DNA from: Candidatus Saccharimonadota bacterium
GTDB lineage: Bacteria; Patescibacteriota; Saccharimonadia; Saccharimonadales; UBA4665
Length of the DNA: 64,000 bases
Assembly (NCBI GenBank): GCA_002746885.1
Contig: PDRS01000007.1
Span: 1-64,000, forward strand
Direction of reading: 5' to 3'
Below the pieces are notes generated by a model that had not been told where the DNA came from, searched no databases, and worked only from the letters and a program-made list of their open reading frames with translations. Position 1 is the first letter of the stretch. Each line of letters starts with the position of its first letter. The position numbers were made by a program, and so were the translations under genes. Shown here in pieces: positions 9,045 through 20,600 of this stretch.

Positions 9045-9905
9045 TCAACCAGACAACTCATCAGTGAGACGCTGTAATTCTTCGTCAGAAGTAAAGTACA
9101 ATTCAAGACGCCCGCCTTTTGCCGTGCGATATATTTTAACTGGCGTTTTAAACTGCTTGCTGAGCCGTTTCGTCTCTGGTGTTTCCGTAGCAACTCGGCT
9201 CTGAGCGCTTTTCTTTTCCTGCGCCCCCTGCTTGACCGAGTTAACATAGCGTTCAGCTTGGCGCACATTCCAGCGCTGACTAACAATAAGACGCAGTAGT
9301 TCTTTTTGCTGCTGCGGATCGTCTTTCAGCGCAAGTATTTGCCGTGCATGACCTTCGGTAATATCCGCCTGCTGCAACGCCTGTTTCGCCTCGGGCGGTA
9401 GCTGCAAAAGACGAACAATGTTACTGAGAGCAGACTCCGATTTACTAAGCCGGCGAGCAATATCGCTATAAGTAAGGTTAAATTGTTGATGCAAACGCTC
9501 TATAGACACGGCTTGTTCAAGCGGCCCAAGATCGACTCGCTGAACATTTTCGATAAGCGCCACCTCAAGCTGTTCTTGCTTTTTCATTGTTCGCACAATA
9601 GCTGGCACTGTCTGCAACCCCGCCATTTCAGCAGCACGCCAACGACGTTCGCCAGCAATAATGACATAGCCTTTGCCGGCTCGGGCAATAACAAGCGGCT
9701 GCACAATCCCATAGCGGCGAATACTCGCCGCCAGTTCGGCTAGCGATTCTTCCTGAAATACCGTTCTCGGCTGCTGGGGGTTTGGTTGCAACAGCGACAC
9801 ACTTACCTGTTCAATCCGCTCACCTTGCGCGAGCAATGCGTCTGCGTCAAAATCCTCCGGTATGAGCGCCTGAAGACCTCGGCCAAGTCCTGATTTTACC
9901 GCCAT
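9045..9905 (-). CDS. parB: Chromosome-partitioning protein ParB
   Basis: ParB binds parS sites and spreads on DNA as a CTP-dependent clamp to position the replication origin. The 286-residue protein opens with a ParA-interaction peptide (KSGLGRGLQALIP), has the CTP-binding domain with AGERRWRAAEM (about residues 85-95), and a helix-turn-helix (YSDIARRLSKSESALSN, about 141-157) with a C-terminal dimerisation domain. parA lies directly upstream, 51 bases away, in the same operon. A GGAGG ribosome binding site precedes the ATG. I found no canonical parS palindrome in the window. Confidence 0.95.
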   Translation of the reverse strand: MAVKSGLGRGLQALIPEDFDADALLAQGERIEQVSVSLLQPNPQQPRTVFQEESLAELAASIRRYGIVQPLVIARAGKGYVIIAGERRWRAAEMAGLQTVPAIVRTMKKQEQLEVALIENVQRVDLGPLEQAVSIERLHQQFNLTYSDIARRLSKSESALSNIVRLLQLPPEAKQALQQADITEGHARQILALKDDPQQQKELLRLIVSQRWNVRQAERYVNSVKQGAQEKKSAQSRVATETPETKRLSKQFKTPVKIYRTAKGGRLELYFTSDEELQRLTDELSG

Positions 9906-9956
9906 ACTACCTCCATCGCGACAACAAGGTTTTGTCGCTTCCTACTCGATCGATAC

Positions 9957-10718
9957 TTAAAATCCACCACGTGCCGCTACCTCCTGTGCCAAAGCCTTAT
10001 AGGCCCGCGCACCTTTACTCCATTTATCATGCTCGAAGATCGTTTTTCCGTAACTCGGCGCTTCGGCCAAGCGAATATTGCGCGGAATAACTGTACGAAA
10101 CAGCCTATCGCCAAAATATTTCGTCACCTCTTGCTTCACCTGCTCGCTCAATACAGTCCGCTTCGTATACATTGTCAGAACAACCCCGAAAATACGCAGG
10201 TCTGGGTTCAAACCCTTTCGAACAAGCTGCGTCGTCTGCATAAGCTGCGTCAGTCCTTCAAGCGCAAAGTATTCTGCCTGTACCGGTATTATCATGCCTT
10301 GCGCCGCAGTCAGCGCATTTACCGTCAGTAGACCGAGCGCCGGCGGACAATCCACGATAACAACTTCCGCATCAACGCTAGCAAGTGCTCGCTGTAAACA
10401 AAACTCACGGTTCTTACGACCGACGAGCTCCACCTCCGCCTGCGCGAGCTGTGCGTTCGCCGGCAAAACAAACAGGTGCTCTGTTTTTGTCAATTGTACA
10501 ATATCGGCCGCCGTCGCTTTCCCGAGAAGCACATCGTATAGTGTCTGCTCTAGCTCGCCACCATCCAACCCAAGCGCACTTGTTGAGTTGCCCTGCGGGT
10601 CAAGATCAACAAGAAGCACTCGGCGCTTCTCATTTGCCAGTTGCGCCGCTATATTGACTGCGGTTGTTGTTTTTCCAACACCGCCCTTTTGATTCGTTAC
10701 AGCCAGTACATAGGCCAT
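9957..10718 (-). CDS. parA: Chromosome-partitioning ATPase ParA (Soj)
   Basis: This is a deviant Walker-type ATPase that moves ParB-bound origins over the nucleoid. The 253-residue protein has the signature KGGVGKTTTAVNIAA at residues 11-25 with the deviant lysine, the Walker A' DLDPQGN (about 39-45) and Walker B VIVDCPP. It has no N-terminal helix-turn-helix, so it is the chromosomal Soj type. It is the first gene of the parAB operon and adjoins a 0.9 kb non-coding region containing DnaA-box-like sites, which fits an origin-proximal position. Confidence 0.96.
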   Translation of the reverse strand: MAYVLAVTNQKGGVGKTTTAVNIAAQLANEKRRVLLVDLDPQGNSTSALGLDGGELEQTLYDVLLGKATAADIVQLTKTEHLFVLPANAQLAQAEVELVGRKNREFCLQRALASVDAEVVIVDCPPALGLLTVNALTAAQGMIIPVQAEYFALEGLTQLMQTTQLVRKGLNPDLRIFGVVLTMYTKRTVLSEQVKQEVTKYFGDRLFRTVIPRNIRLAEAPSYGKTIFEHDKWSKGARAYKALAQEVAARGGF

Positions 10719-11260
10719 AGAGCATTAACCCTCTTTCTTTTTACAGCTTAGCAGATTTTCACCTCTAGGTAAAACTTTGTTTCATCAAAAAAGAGTATCA
10801 TACGGCTAGTATGAAAAAGCTTTTTCTCCCCGTTATGACGCTTCGCTCATCCCGTAAAACACAATCAACCTCGCGACTCGCAACACCAACACACACCAGA
10901 AGTGACGCATACCACTATACGGAAAAGTCTGGCTACCCGGCGCTGGCGATAAGTTTCACTTTTCAGAGACAACTCAACACCGCCTAAACTACCTATTCAA
11001 GCACTGCTGAAATCACGCGGCCACCACCACCCATCCTCAGCCGTTTTTCCATGTAGTCATAGTACAGAAAGCAACCGCTGCCGTACGAGGCTCGAGGCAG
11101 AAAACGATTTACAGCATGGCAAAAAATACACAAAAAATGCCCGACTGGTCAGCGAAACGCAGCAATAAATTCAATAGCGTTACAGCAAACGCTCACGCCC
11201 CACGCCACACAACCCAACACATAGCACTACTCCGCAAATATAAACGAAATGCAGAAAAAT

Positions 11261-11295
11261 GAAAAAGCAGGCCTTGCGAGACTGCCTGCTTTTTC
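11261..11295. terminator. Strong hairpin terminator, probably bidirectional
   Basis: GAAAAAGCAGGC and its exact complement GCCTGCTTTTTC flank an 11-base loop. A-rich and T-rich edges mean each strand ends in a T run, as in an intrinsic terminator. It lies 370 bases downstream of the beta-helix gene stop on the minus strand. Confidence 0.75.
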
Positions 11296-11430
11296 CTTCT
11301 GGATCGTTTTTGTTTTTGTTTGGTTTGAAGTTTTGTGATTTCACCGCAAAGTACACGATGAAATCCGTATACAAGTATGCGCTTATGTTCGCAAAAAAGC
11401 AAGTATTTTGTGCACATTTTTTACTCAAGT

Positions 11431-11457
11431 TGTGGATATTTACCCCAGTTATCCACA
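11431..11457. promoter_or_regulatory. Inverted pair of DnaA-box-like sites
   Basis: TGTGGATAT (11431-11439) and a consensus DnaA box TTATCCACA (11449-11457) face each other nine bases apart, so that TGTGGATA and TATCCACA form an inverted repeat. The region is non-coding and next to parAB. Binding by DnaA is inference; no dnaA gene is in the window. Confidence 0.5.
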
Positions 11458-11631
11458 TATATCCCAGCAGCTGACCTGAGCGCCCTGCATTCGCCCTGGA
11501 ACAACCGTCATAATAAAATCAAAACCGCGTTCACATTCACCATTCAGCAACTCCAGCGTCAGCGAGATAGCATCGCCGTAAAGCTTTTGTCTGCGTCATC
11601 GCAGTAAAACCACCGATGCAACATTTCGTTA

Positions 11632-13617
11632 CTATGATGGCTGATCGTACAGAACGCTCGAATCGCCGTCCTGGCCAAAACCGCCAGTACCATCGCCTGC
11701 TGGAGCAAGTGCCAGCTGCCACTGCGCGGCATTGCCAAAACGACGGCCCGCATCGGCCACATAATACAAGTTCGTTCCCGTGTATGGCGCCGGCAGCTGA
11801 AATACCTGGTAATCATACTGGCCATCCCAGCGAAACGGATAGTTGGCATAATTGACCGAAGCCGCCGACTGAAGCAGCGGATCACTGTTGCCAGAGGCAA
11901 CGCTAGCTGGCAAGTGATAATAGTTTTGCGACCACTGCAACGTGTAGGTGTACGACCCAGGGTCGCCATAGTCAGTATCTGTGCGCAGTACCCAGCCCGC
12001 GATCTTACCAGAAGGTTGATCGTCATACGTGCCATAATCTTGCGTAACAATAGCGCGCCAGCCCGCCGCATTACCATGAGCAGGCGTCCGAATAGTAATG
12101 CTGTTATTGACCACCTGCGCACCCGAACACGTCGCACGCAAGCCAGCATAAGTACCTGATGGCGATGGATCACCCGTACCCTGAGCGTACGGGTGCACAC
12201 CGCCGCGCTCTTGCTCCTGGAAGAAAATTGCACCCCAACCGTTCATTTTGGTGTCGAAATAGTTATCATGTATCGACGCATTGCGGCTATTGTAGCCAAA
12301 AAGCTGGCCAGAACAGTAATTCGCGGCATAATCGGGGTCGGTCAAGCTATCTGTATAACTAATTGTTGCATTTCCCAGAAACTGACAGTGATGCACTTCA
12401 GTACCTTCACTCATCTCGATATCAATCCCAGGACCTTCATTGTCCTCAAAATGACAGTACTCGTATAAATGACCTTCGAACACATAGTCGTTCCATGCTG
12501 CGATACCTAGGTTGTTACTAAACGAACAATCTCGCATTGTCGTATTGGCAGTGTTCCACGACTTGAAGCCGCCAGCTTCAACAAACGAGTCGTAATGGGT
12601 GTAGTTGTTGTCATCAATAGTACAACGTTCATAGACGATGTTACGGCCCGCTCCTTTGCCGCCGACCTGACCATTCAGACTGATGTCGCTATCTCGTACG
12701 ATCGTCCCTGGCCCCGCAAAAACCCCCACCGAATGACACAACGTCACCTGGCAGTGATCAATTAACCAACCGCCAAGCACTGGGTCGGTATTGCCTTCTG
12801 GAACATTACCTTGATAATCGTAACCATTGGTAACAGTATTCATCGGGAAAACCGTATCTGTACCAATGCCGCCGCCTGCGTCGAGACACTTGATCGCCGC
12901 ATCCTGATTGCTGGTCGCATAGTGACGAATAACGAGATTTTGCAACACCACGCGCTCAGCCTGACCACTCTGCGACCACATGAAGTAATTGAGACCAAGA
13001 TCAAACGACACCTCAATACTATGTCCCGTTGGGTCTTGACCGAGATAGATCGTTTTCGTTGCCGAATCATATGACCACTGTCCTGCGCCAGGCGTCGTCG
13101 TAAACCCAGCCGCACCAGCATCGCCGCCAGACCCAAGCCGCTGGAGCGGAACCAGGTCAACCGTTAGATCTTCGCGTTGACGTCCTGCTTCCCAGCCTGG
13201 ATTGAATTGACCTGGACCGACACCGCCATCGGATGTCGCCGGCCAACTAGCGTTGGTCTTGTGCCAGACTGAGCCCACCTGCGTCCAGCCAGTGTCGCCG
13301 ATATCCTCAGCTCCCGAGACAATCGCGCCTGGCTCGCCGATAAACTGCATACCATCTTTGGGCGCGAGACTATGCGCTGTGCGTCGATGGACGCCAGCCT
13401 GAACGCGAAACACTGTGCCTGGAGCATTTGCCGTGATTAGAGCGTCCCAGTCATCGCCGACATTAATCATTGTTTCGCTGCCGCTAAATGTTGGCGATAT
13501 TGTCGCGCCGACCGATGCCAGAGACACTCGCGGACCAGTACTAGCAAGCGTCGGTTCACCGTCCGAAGGCACCGCCACCTGCGCAACACGCTGTAATCTT
13601 CTCGCAAAACCGCTCAT
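11632..13617 (-). CDS. Large right-handed parallel beta-helix protein
   Basis: The 661-residue product is a parallel beta-helix (pectate-lyase-like) protein. After a short basic start (MSGFARRLQR) it has an entry segment with GTVFRVQAGVHR, and from about residue 200 regular rungs such as VLQNLVIRHYA, IIDHCQVTLCHSVG and VYERCTIDDNN, with many Asn/Cys stacks. Such folds bind or cut polysaccharides and are common in phage tail spikes and surface proteins. There is no signal peptide. Start chosen at 13617, six bases after TACACT (13629-13624), which implies a leaderless message. A second, shorter beta-helix protein is encoded at 22794-23822 with a similar N-terminal motif. Confidence 0.82.
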   Translation of the reverse strand: MSGFARRLQRVAQVAVPSDGEPTLASTGPRVSLASVGATISPTFSGSETMINVGDDWDALITANAPGTVFRVQAGVHRRTAHSLAPKDGMQFIGEPGAIVSGAEDIGDTGWTQVGSVWHKTNASWPATSDGGVGPGQFNPGWEAGRQREDLTVDLVPLQRLGSGGDAGAAGFTTTPGAGQWSYDSATKTIYLGQDPTGHSIEVSFDLGLNYFMWSQSGQAERVVLQNLVIRHYATSNQDAAIKCLDAGGGIGTDTVFPMNTVTNGYDYQGNVPEGNTDPVLGGWLIDHCQVTLCHSVGVFAGPGTIVRDSDISLNGQVGGKGAGRNIVYERCTIDDNNYTHYDSFVEAGGFKSWNTANTTMRDCSFSNNLGIAAWNDYVFEGHLYEYCHFEDNEGPGIDIEMSEGTEVHHCQFLGNATISYTDSLTDPDYAANYCSGQLFGYNSRNASIHDNYFDTKMNGWGAIFFQEQERGGVHPYAQGTGDPSPSGTYAGLRATCSGAQVVNNSITIRTPAHGNAAGWRAIVTQDYGTYDDQPSGKIAGWVLRTDTDYGDPGSYTYTLQWSQNYYHLPASVASGNSDPLLQSAASVNYANYPFRWDGQYDYQVFQLPAPYTGTNLYYVADAGRRFGNAAQWQLALAPAGDGTGGFGQDGDSSVLYDQPS

Positions 13618-13841
13618 GCCTCTAGTGTAACACCTTACTAAACGACCCCGCAATGAACCTCATTCATGTTTTTGAGCATAGACCAATCCGTGGACCTTTT
13701 TAAGCTAGCTTATCCCTGTTATCGACAATATAACCAATATCCTTAGGCATTAGTTCGTTGTGTTTTGTATCACATCCCACCCGAAAAACGGCAAGACTAA
13801 ACAAGTCGCACAAATTGTCCTCACGTTAGACGATCTTCGCT

Positions 13842-13858
13842 ATAACGTTTGACGTTAT
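13842..13858. repeat. 17-bp palindrome
   Basis: ATAACGT and ACGTTAT flank a three-base centre just beyond the stop of the gene at 13875-14657 and about 225 bases upstream of the beta-helix gene. It could be an operator, but nothing else supports this. Confidence 0.3.
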
Positions 13859-13874
13859 CTACACCCTAACAGCA

Positions 13875-14657
13875 CTACTCAAGATCCTGAATATAGGCAA
13901 CCCAATCAGCGTTCGAGAAAGCTTTTGTGCTCTGTATGAACATGAGCATTTTGTTGTTGACCAACATCAAACGTTGACCAGCAGCGTCTTCTGACGATGA
14001 GAGATAAAGCGTGCCCAAGCTAGTAGCGACTTGCTCGTCTGCTCCAATATTTCGCGCCAACTCGCGTACTGCCGCTTTATTGTCTTTGAGTTTTTCTGGC
14101 ACCGGCTGCTGGTCAACAGTAATGTGTGCGCCCTTGAACGTATGGTAAAACGTGTACAGTTTTCGCTCCTCATCATATGCCGGACGCTTTGCGTTTGAAG
14201 AATCATCGGACGCCCCTAGTACAGCAAGCGGACGAAAACCTAGCTCCGCCTGAACTATAGTGGGCACCTTTTCCTTAACAGGCTGTTGCTGTGTTAATGA
14301 TAACAACATTTTACCGCCGATAATTCCAACTCCTAGTAAGGTTATTGCTATAACCCAAGGACGAAGCCTTCGCCACGGGATGGCAAGCTTTGGCGGACGA
14401 AATGACGGCATACTGATCTGGATCGAGACTGCAGGTGCTTCCCTTGGCTGCTCCTGAACCTTCTGAGCCCGCTCCGCCTTATTGTGCGGTACCTTCTCTG
14501 ACCGAAACGAAACAAAATCTTCCGTCGGCTTTGTGCGCGTTTGTTTTTTACGAGGAGATTTTCCGTGCCTTGATGGCGCCGAATTGGTATCGCGCAGCCA
14601 TTCCGGCAGACCGTTTTCGTCATCCAAATCGACATGCTTAAAGTTACGAATATCCAT
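13875..14657 (-). CDS. Single-pass membrane protein of unknown function
   Basis: The 260-residue protein has a charged, proline-rich cytoplasmic part (1-105), one membrane helix (about 109-129, WVIAITLLGVGIIGGKMLL) and an external domain (about 130-260) with no recognised family. Its gene begins 12 bases after the giant Kelch/glycine-rich gene and has a GAGGTG ribosome binding site, so the two form an operon. It may help export or anchor that protein. That role is inferred from position only. Confidence 0.75.
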   Translation of the reverse strand: MDIRNFKHVDLDDENGLPEWLRDTNSAPSRHGKSPRKKQTRTKPTEDFVSFRSEKVPHNKAERAQKVQEQPREAPAVSIQISMPSFRPPKLAIPWRRLRPWVIAITLLGVGIIGGKMLLSLTQQQPVKEKVPTIVQAELGFRPLAVLGASDDSSNAKRPAYDEERKLYTFYHTFKGAHITVDQQPVPEKLKDNKAAVRELARNIGADEQVATSLGTLYLSSSEDAAGQRLMLVNNKMLMFIQSTKAFSNADWVAYIQDLE

Positions 14658-14669
14658 AGCTACACCTCA

Positions 14670-17600
14670 TCATGGCAATGCACAGTTATAATTAGGGTCA
14701 CCTGGCACTGCCGAACCTCTCCGGCACGGCGTATCAAGCGGTTGCTGTAAGCCTTGCGTAAAGGTTTTTCCGTGCAACATCCGTTTCGAAGGATCTGCTG
14801 TATAGAAAAGACTGATGTCGGCTATTGTCGGCCCCCTGTTAACATCTTCTGGATAGCCGAATGTTCGAGAAGCGTCAATCGATATATACATATAGAAAAA
14901 CCGTGAGCAATGCACGTTCGCACCGCTTCCGTCGAGCGCTTCATAGACTCCAACATTACCAAGCGTTACGTCGCCAGCGTTTGTTTCCTGCCCCCACGTA
15001 CTCATGCCTGTACCGCCGCACGGTGCAGCTGCGCCTGGGTTATTCATGGAACGATAGCGCATACTCCAGCGCGCCCCTATGGAGTTATCAAGCCCATTCA
15101 TCAACCACCCTGTCGGGAAGACATCTGTGTCAGTGTCAATCATTCGCGAATACTGCGCGACTTGAGGCTGTGAATATAGTGTTGTTTGCAGCGTACGATT
15201 AGCGCCAGTCAGCATCATTGACGCCGAACCAACAATAATCACAACACGTCCAGGCGTCCCTGGTCCTCCATTAGCAGTAGTACTCCCCCCGGCACCGCCA
15301 CCGCCAGCACCGCCGCGATCAGTATCTCCGCTATGTGCCGGGACAGAGCCAACCCCTTGACCGTTAATCTGCGATGAGCCTGTTAGATAATTTGAACCGC
15401 CGCCGCCACCGCCGCCGCCGGCATTTCCTGACTGAGAACTACTTCCGCCGCCGCCGCCATACAGTCCGCCACCACCACCGCCACCACCACCCCAACCGCT
15501 GGTATGCGCAGTGCCGCCATCACCATCATCGGCAATACCACCGTTGTTTTGACCGCCAAGACCAGACGTCCCGTTAGCACCATCGCCAGCCGACTCAAAA
15601 CCACCGCCAGAACCGTTATTCTGGCCACCAGTACCGCCCGCGCCGCCGCTAACATTAGTACCAGCGCCGCCGCCGCCAGCATTACTAGAGTTACCGCCGG
15701 CTACACCGACGCTACCGCCACCAGCACCGCCAGTACCGCCTGGCGTCGAAGACGAGTTATCGCCACCACCGCCGCCACCGCCGCCAGCAGCAATGACAAG
15801 GTTTGTACCCGCCCGATTAATTTCCGAGTGACCACCGCCGCCGCCAGCACCGCCAGAAGTGGCCGGATACGTTCCTGCACCACCAGCACCGCCCACGTAC
15901 ACATTCAGCGTCTCCCCTGGAGTGACCGCCAAAACCGACTGCACAAAGCCAGCACCACCACCAGCACCGCCAGCACCATTGGTACCACCCGCGCCGCCAC
16001 CGCCGCCGCCACCCCAGAGCTTGACAGTAAGAGAATTTACGCCCGCTGGAACGGTATATGTTGCCGCACCGGGCGAACTAAATACCGTCGAGTTGTCTGC
16101 GATACAGCCGCCGCCAAGCAAATAAAGCCGCCCCTCATTATATGCAACCGCATTCCCGAACCGCTGGCCACTATAACGCTGGTTCGTTTCATACCATTCT
16201 CCGACGCCAGTTGGATTATTGCCCGTTGCAATTGTCGTATTTGCGCTAATAGGCGCAATGTAAGTACTGTTTTGACAACGCATATCTTCCGAGCGACCAC
16301 CAACGACATACATATAGCCATTAGCTGCGAAACCCTCCGCCTGCCGCGTAACATTGGGTAGAGGGGTCGTAAAGGTCCACGCGTCAAGAGAGCCATCGCT
16401 ATTTATTTGAGTGAATTGAGAATCGAGCAAATAATTTGCTCCGTCATATCCGCCAAAGCTATAAAGGTTATTGGCATACGCCACTACCGTATTCCCCGAG
16501 CGGGCAACGTCAGGCACATTTGTCGATATTGTTGTCCATGCAGTTGTAATATTTCCGCCGTTTGTTAACTGGGGCGAAACGTAGACAGTATTGGTCGGGT
16601 TACCGCTATCATCATTACCTGCAACAACAAAGAGTCGGTCATTCCAACTCGCCGCCCCAAACTGGGTACGATCTGCTGGTAAACCATTTGAAGCTATCGC
16701 CCAGCTTGCAATATCTCCCGTGGAGGCGTTTGGTGTTGCATAATATACCTCACTTTTTTCATCACCTGTGTTATCCTGACCACCTATCCAGTACAATGTT
16801 CCCCCCGCTTCGCGTAGCTTACCCCACCCTCGGGCGGCGGGCAGGCCTCCCGCCGTAGACGCCCAACTTCCTATATTTCCCTCTGGTGAAAGCGTAGCAA
16901 ATTGCACATCACTAAGCGCCGAACTACAATCCCCTGCGGCATCATTGCACCCCCCCGCGATATAAATGCGCCCGTTATGCACAACCGAACTGGCGGCATA
17001 CCTGTCGATACCAAATTGGTTTGCAGCGGCAGTGTAACCAACTGGCGTTCCGCTATCGTTGTTGTAAACCTGAAAGGTTTGGATTGTGTCCGTTCTAGTA
17101 TTGCAGTTTGAAGGAGCCTGCCCAGACACACAGCCACCAATAACATAAGCGTATGAATTTGAAACCACTGTCGATAACGCCCATCTCTTTTGAATCGTCA
17201 CCGTAGAGGTATCGAAAAATTCCCAACTACCATCGCTTACATTTATTTTGGCAAATTCAATATCGGCAATCGCATCATTGCCATCATACCCACCCAGAAC
17301 ATACAGATAGCCATTATATCCGAAGCCCGCACCGCGCCGGCGCCCCGTATTCATCAGCTCGCCGCCCTCTACCCAATCGCTACCGCTCACAGCAACAATA
17401 TTGTTGTTGTCGTCAAATCGAGCATAACGAACGTGTCGAAGATCAGTACCATTACCCGAACCGCCAGCCGACCTCGACAGCCCGCCCATGAGATAAATGT
17501 AATTAGCATAAACCGCACCAGCAAACGCACCCAAACCGCCACTCGTAGGCTGACCGTCATTGCCAGTCACAGCACCAATCTGCTGCTGATTGCTCGTACT

Positions 17601-20600
17601 GCAGCCTGTTACCATACCCACGGTGGTTATATTGCACTTATACACTTCCGACGAATACCCCGAACAGCCGATATTGTTTATAGAGCCACCATTGTCGGTG
17701 CTGCACCCACCGATAATGAAGAGATTGCCAGGATTTGTGCTAGCTGAAGCAGGGTTCGCCCGTGCATAGGCATAGGTGTACGACACGTGATCAGCGTCGA
17801 TGTTTATGCCAGTGTTTGCGTTGTTATCTTGCCAAGAGCCGAGACTACCGTCGTTATTGACGGACACATAATAGATATTACTGACGGTCGGAAACCCGCC
17901 GACAACGTAAATACGGTTATTGAACACCGCCACACCTGGTGCGCCGAGCGACACCGGAAGAGAAGAACTACTCACGCAATACGAATCAACGAACGTACCT
18001 ATGCACGTTGCTGGACGCACAAGCGCCCCACTGCTATCAATCGCCTGATATGTTACGCCATTCGAGTAACTTGTACATGCGTTATTCCGACACCCGCCCA
18101 TGATATAAAGGTAGCCATTAACGATGGCTGTGGCATTAAGCATATTACCGACCGACGAGGCTGGCAGATTACAGCTCGACGGCGTCGAGTCGTTACAAGG
18201 AGCCGATGAACTATCTGTTGATGTCGCAACAGTGCTAGCATCCCCTGGCGGATTGATAACCCCATAGTCAACATCAAACACCGTGCTATTACACACCCCT
18301 GTCGTTAAATTTTGCGCTCGACAGCCGCCCAACCGGTACAGTCCTCCCTGCCAAGCAATGAGCGTATGCGCAAAACGATCTGTGGTTAAGCCGAGCATTT
18401 GATTCCAGAGGCCGATACTACCGTCGGCATTTAAGCTAGCGAGCTGGACATCCGTCGCAACACCTGTACAGTAGCCGTTCGCGTTTACCGTTTGGCAACC
18501 GCCCGAAACATATATATACCCGCCAAAGATCGCGCTAAAGCTCCCGCCGCTGTTCATACGCCCCGTATTCAGCATGCTGTTTGCTGCCACCCACGGGTTC
18601 ATAGTACCGTCGGTATTAAGCTTTGCATACTGCACAGTCTGCATGGGGGCACCGCCGAGAGAAGTACTACCCCCCAGTACATACAGTGTTCCGTTGTACA
18701 CTTGCGCACTCAAGCCGTGCCGAGCAGGAGAAAGTGGCTGCATACCGCTTGCGCTCCACGCCGATAAGGTGCCGTTTGGATTAAGGCTCGCCGACTGCAC
18801 TGTATCGGTCGCAAGTACCGTACTGCCCGTCGTAAGACCGCCAAAAATATAGAGACGATTATTTGTCGCAACCGCGGCAAAATTACTCCGCGCCTGCGGC
18901 AATGACGCTGCACTATACCAATAAACCCAGTTGTTTTTGTTCGTATCAGTCGGATGCCAGAGCTGCGGCTCGCCATTCGCACCAAGCTTAGAAACATACA
19001 CACTCGTTTGAGGCGTACCGCTCGCATCTTCTCCGCCAATTGCATAGAGGTAACCATTGTAGGTGACAAGCGAAAGACCTTTGAGCGCGACTGGCAAATC
19101 ATACACAGACTCAGTGCACCAACCAACGCACACACCATCACCTGGGTTCGGGCTTTCAAGAGCATTTGTTGTCGGATTAAAATGCGCCCAAGAAACCGTC
19201 GCAACAGGGTCAGTTGAGTTGCTCGTGTTGTAAGAAATGACAACCCCACCATCCGTACCGCTATTGCCGCTTGTCGCATTGGTTTCCGCCCCACCTTCGC
19301 CAGCGCCATTCCTATCAGCATCGCCGCTGTTCCCTGGCGATGCTCCAGAACCTTGCGTGGATACTGTACTGGAGCCAGTCACTAAACCGCTACCGCCTCC
19401 GCCACCACCAGCACCACGGTTGTTGGAATTCACACTACCGCCTCCGCCTCCGCCATAGCGACCGCCGCCTCCTCCGCCGCCTCCTTCGCAGCTCGAGGAG
19501 TCATTTCCGCCGAGACCGCCTCCGCCAATACCGCCAGCACCGCCAGTACCAGTAATAGATGCGTTGCACGTGCCTGTCGAACCGCCGGCGTTACCGCCAG
19601 CATTTGCGACGCCAGCTGCACCAGCTGCACCACCCCATCCACCGCCACCGCCATTCCCGCCAGAACCAGCAGAACCGCCCTGACCAGGCCAACCAGCCCC
19701 CCATCCGCCACCTCTCAACCCCACCGCTCCCGAAGTGCCACCACCAGCACCGCCATCGCCACCATAGCCACTACTGGTTCCCTCGGCACCGCCGCCTCCA
19801 CCGCCGCCGCCTGCCTGTAAGAGAAAAGTGCTGTTGCGCAATACCGCCGAATAACCGCCGCCGTCACCGCCTCGCCTATTACCACCCGCTCCAGCTCCTC
19901 CAGAGCCAATACGCACTGTCAAGTTTTCGGAAGGAGTCACCGCAAGAACCGATTTGACGTATCCACCGCCACCGCCAGCACCGCCACGTCCACTTTGATT
20001 ATTTCCTGCACCAGAGCCGCCGCCAGCTCCCCACACTTTTACCGTAAGCGAAGTGACACCGGCGGGCACCGTATAGGTTGTATCGCCTGGCGAATAGTAT
20101 GTTTGCGTATTCGTCGCATCGCCGCCGCTGCCGCCAACAGAGTAAATATATCCACCCGCCACCGCAGTCCCCTGTCCCCATACCGCACTCGAGAGATTGC
20201 TCGTGCTCGACCAAGCATCAATACGCGCACCAGTTGTTTGGCTCTTCTGGATTAATTCATTATCTACATCAAAATCGATGTTCGTTTCGTTATTTCCCAG
20301 CATAAGTTTTTGCGCTGTCTCAACATACACCGTTGGGTCGATGGAAAGTGGATACTGCGCTTCAAGCAAGTTTTTCGCATGTACAGTAAGCACGTCATCG
20401 GACAGGCTATACCACACCTTTACAGTGGTTGCTCCGCTGCGACCCGACTCGCGTACAACTGGCTTCGGTATACGGAATAGTAGTTCAGTTTTACTCCCCG
20501 ATTCTCTCGCATCCTGAAGTAGTTTCGCGTCCGCCTCGGTTGCGGTACTTACATTACCCAGCAGTGCTGGATTCACGCCGTACACACCGACGCTGCCGTC

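Larger units (their letters stand above)
10719..11631. other. 913-base non-coding region upstream of parA
   Basis: No credible gene is visible in this region. Small frames (for example 11180-11458 on minus) have no family resemblance and no binding site. It contains a perfect 12-bp-stem hairpin at 11261-11295 and an inverted pair of DnaA-box-like sequences at 11431-11457 in a T-rich context. It could hold an origin element or a small RNA, but the sequence alone does not decide. Confidence 0.5.

Noticed and set aside
11180..11474. Frames on both strands in the region upstream of parA
   Set aside because: They run through the perfect hairpin at 11261-11295 and the DnaA-box pair and have no protein likeness.
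9045..11631. parS site for ParB
   Set aside because: I looked for the canonical TGTTTCACGTGAAACA type palindrome near parAB and elsewhere and did not find one.
19228..20083. Triplet-like CCGCCA repeats that could suggest a microsatellite or CRISPR-like array
   Set aside because: They are the reverse complement of glycine codons in a coding domain, with no constant repeat/spacer pattern.
15374..20305. Long plus-strand frames rich in His, Arg, Pro and Ala opposite the Kelch/glycine-rich gene
   Set aside because: They are antisense shadows of glycine codons and Kelch repeats; the composition follows from the real minus-strand gene.
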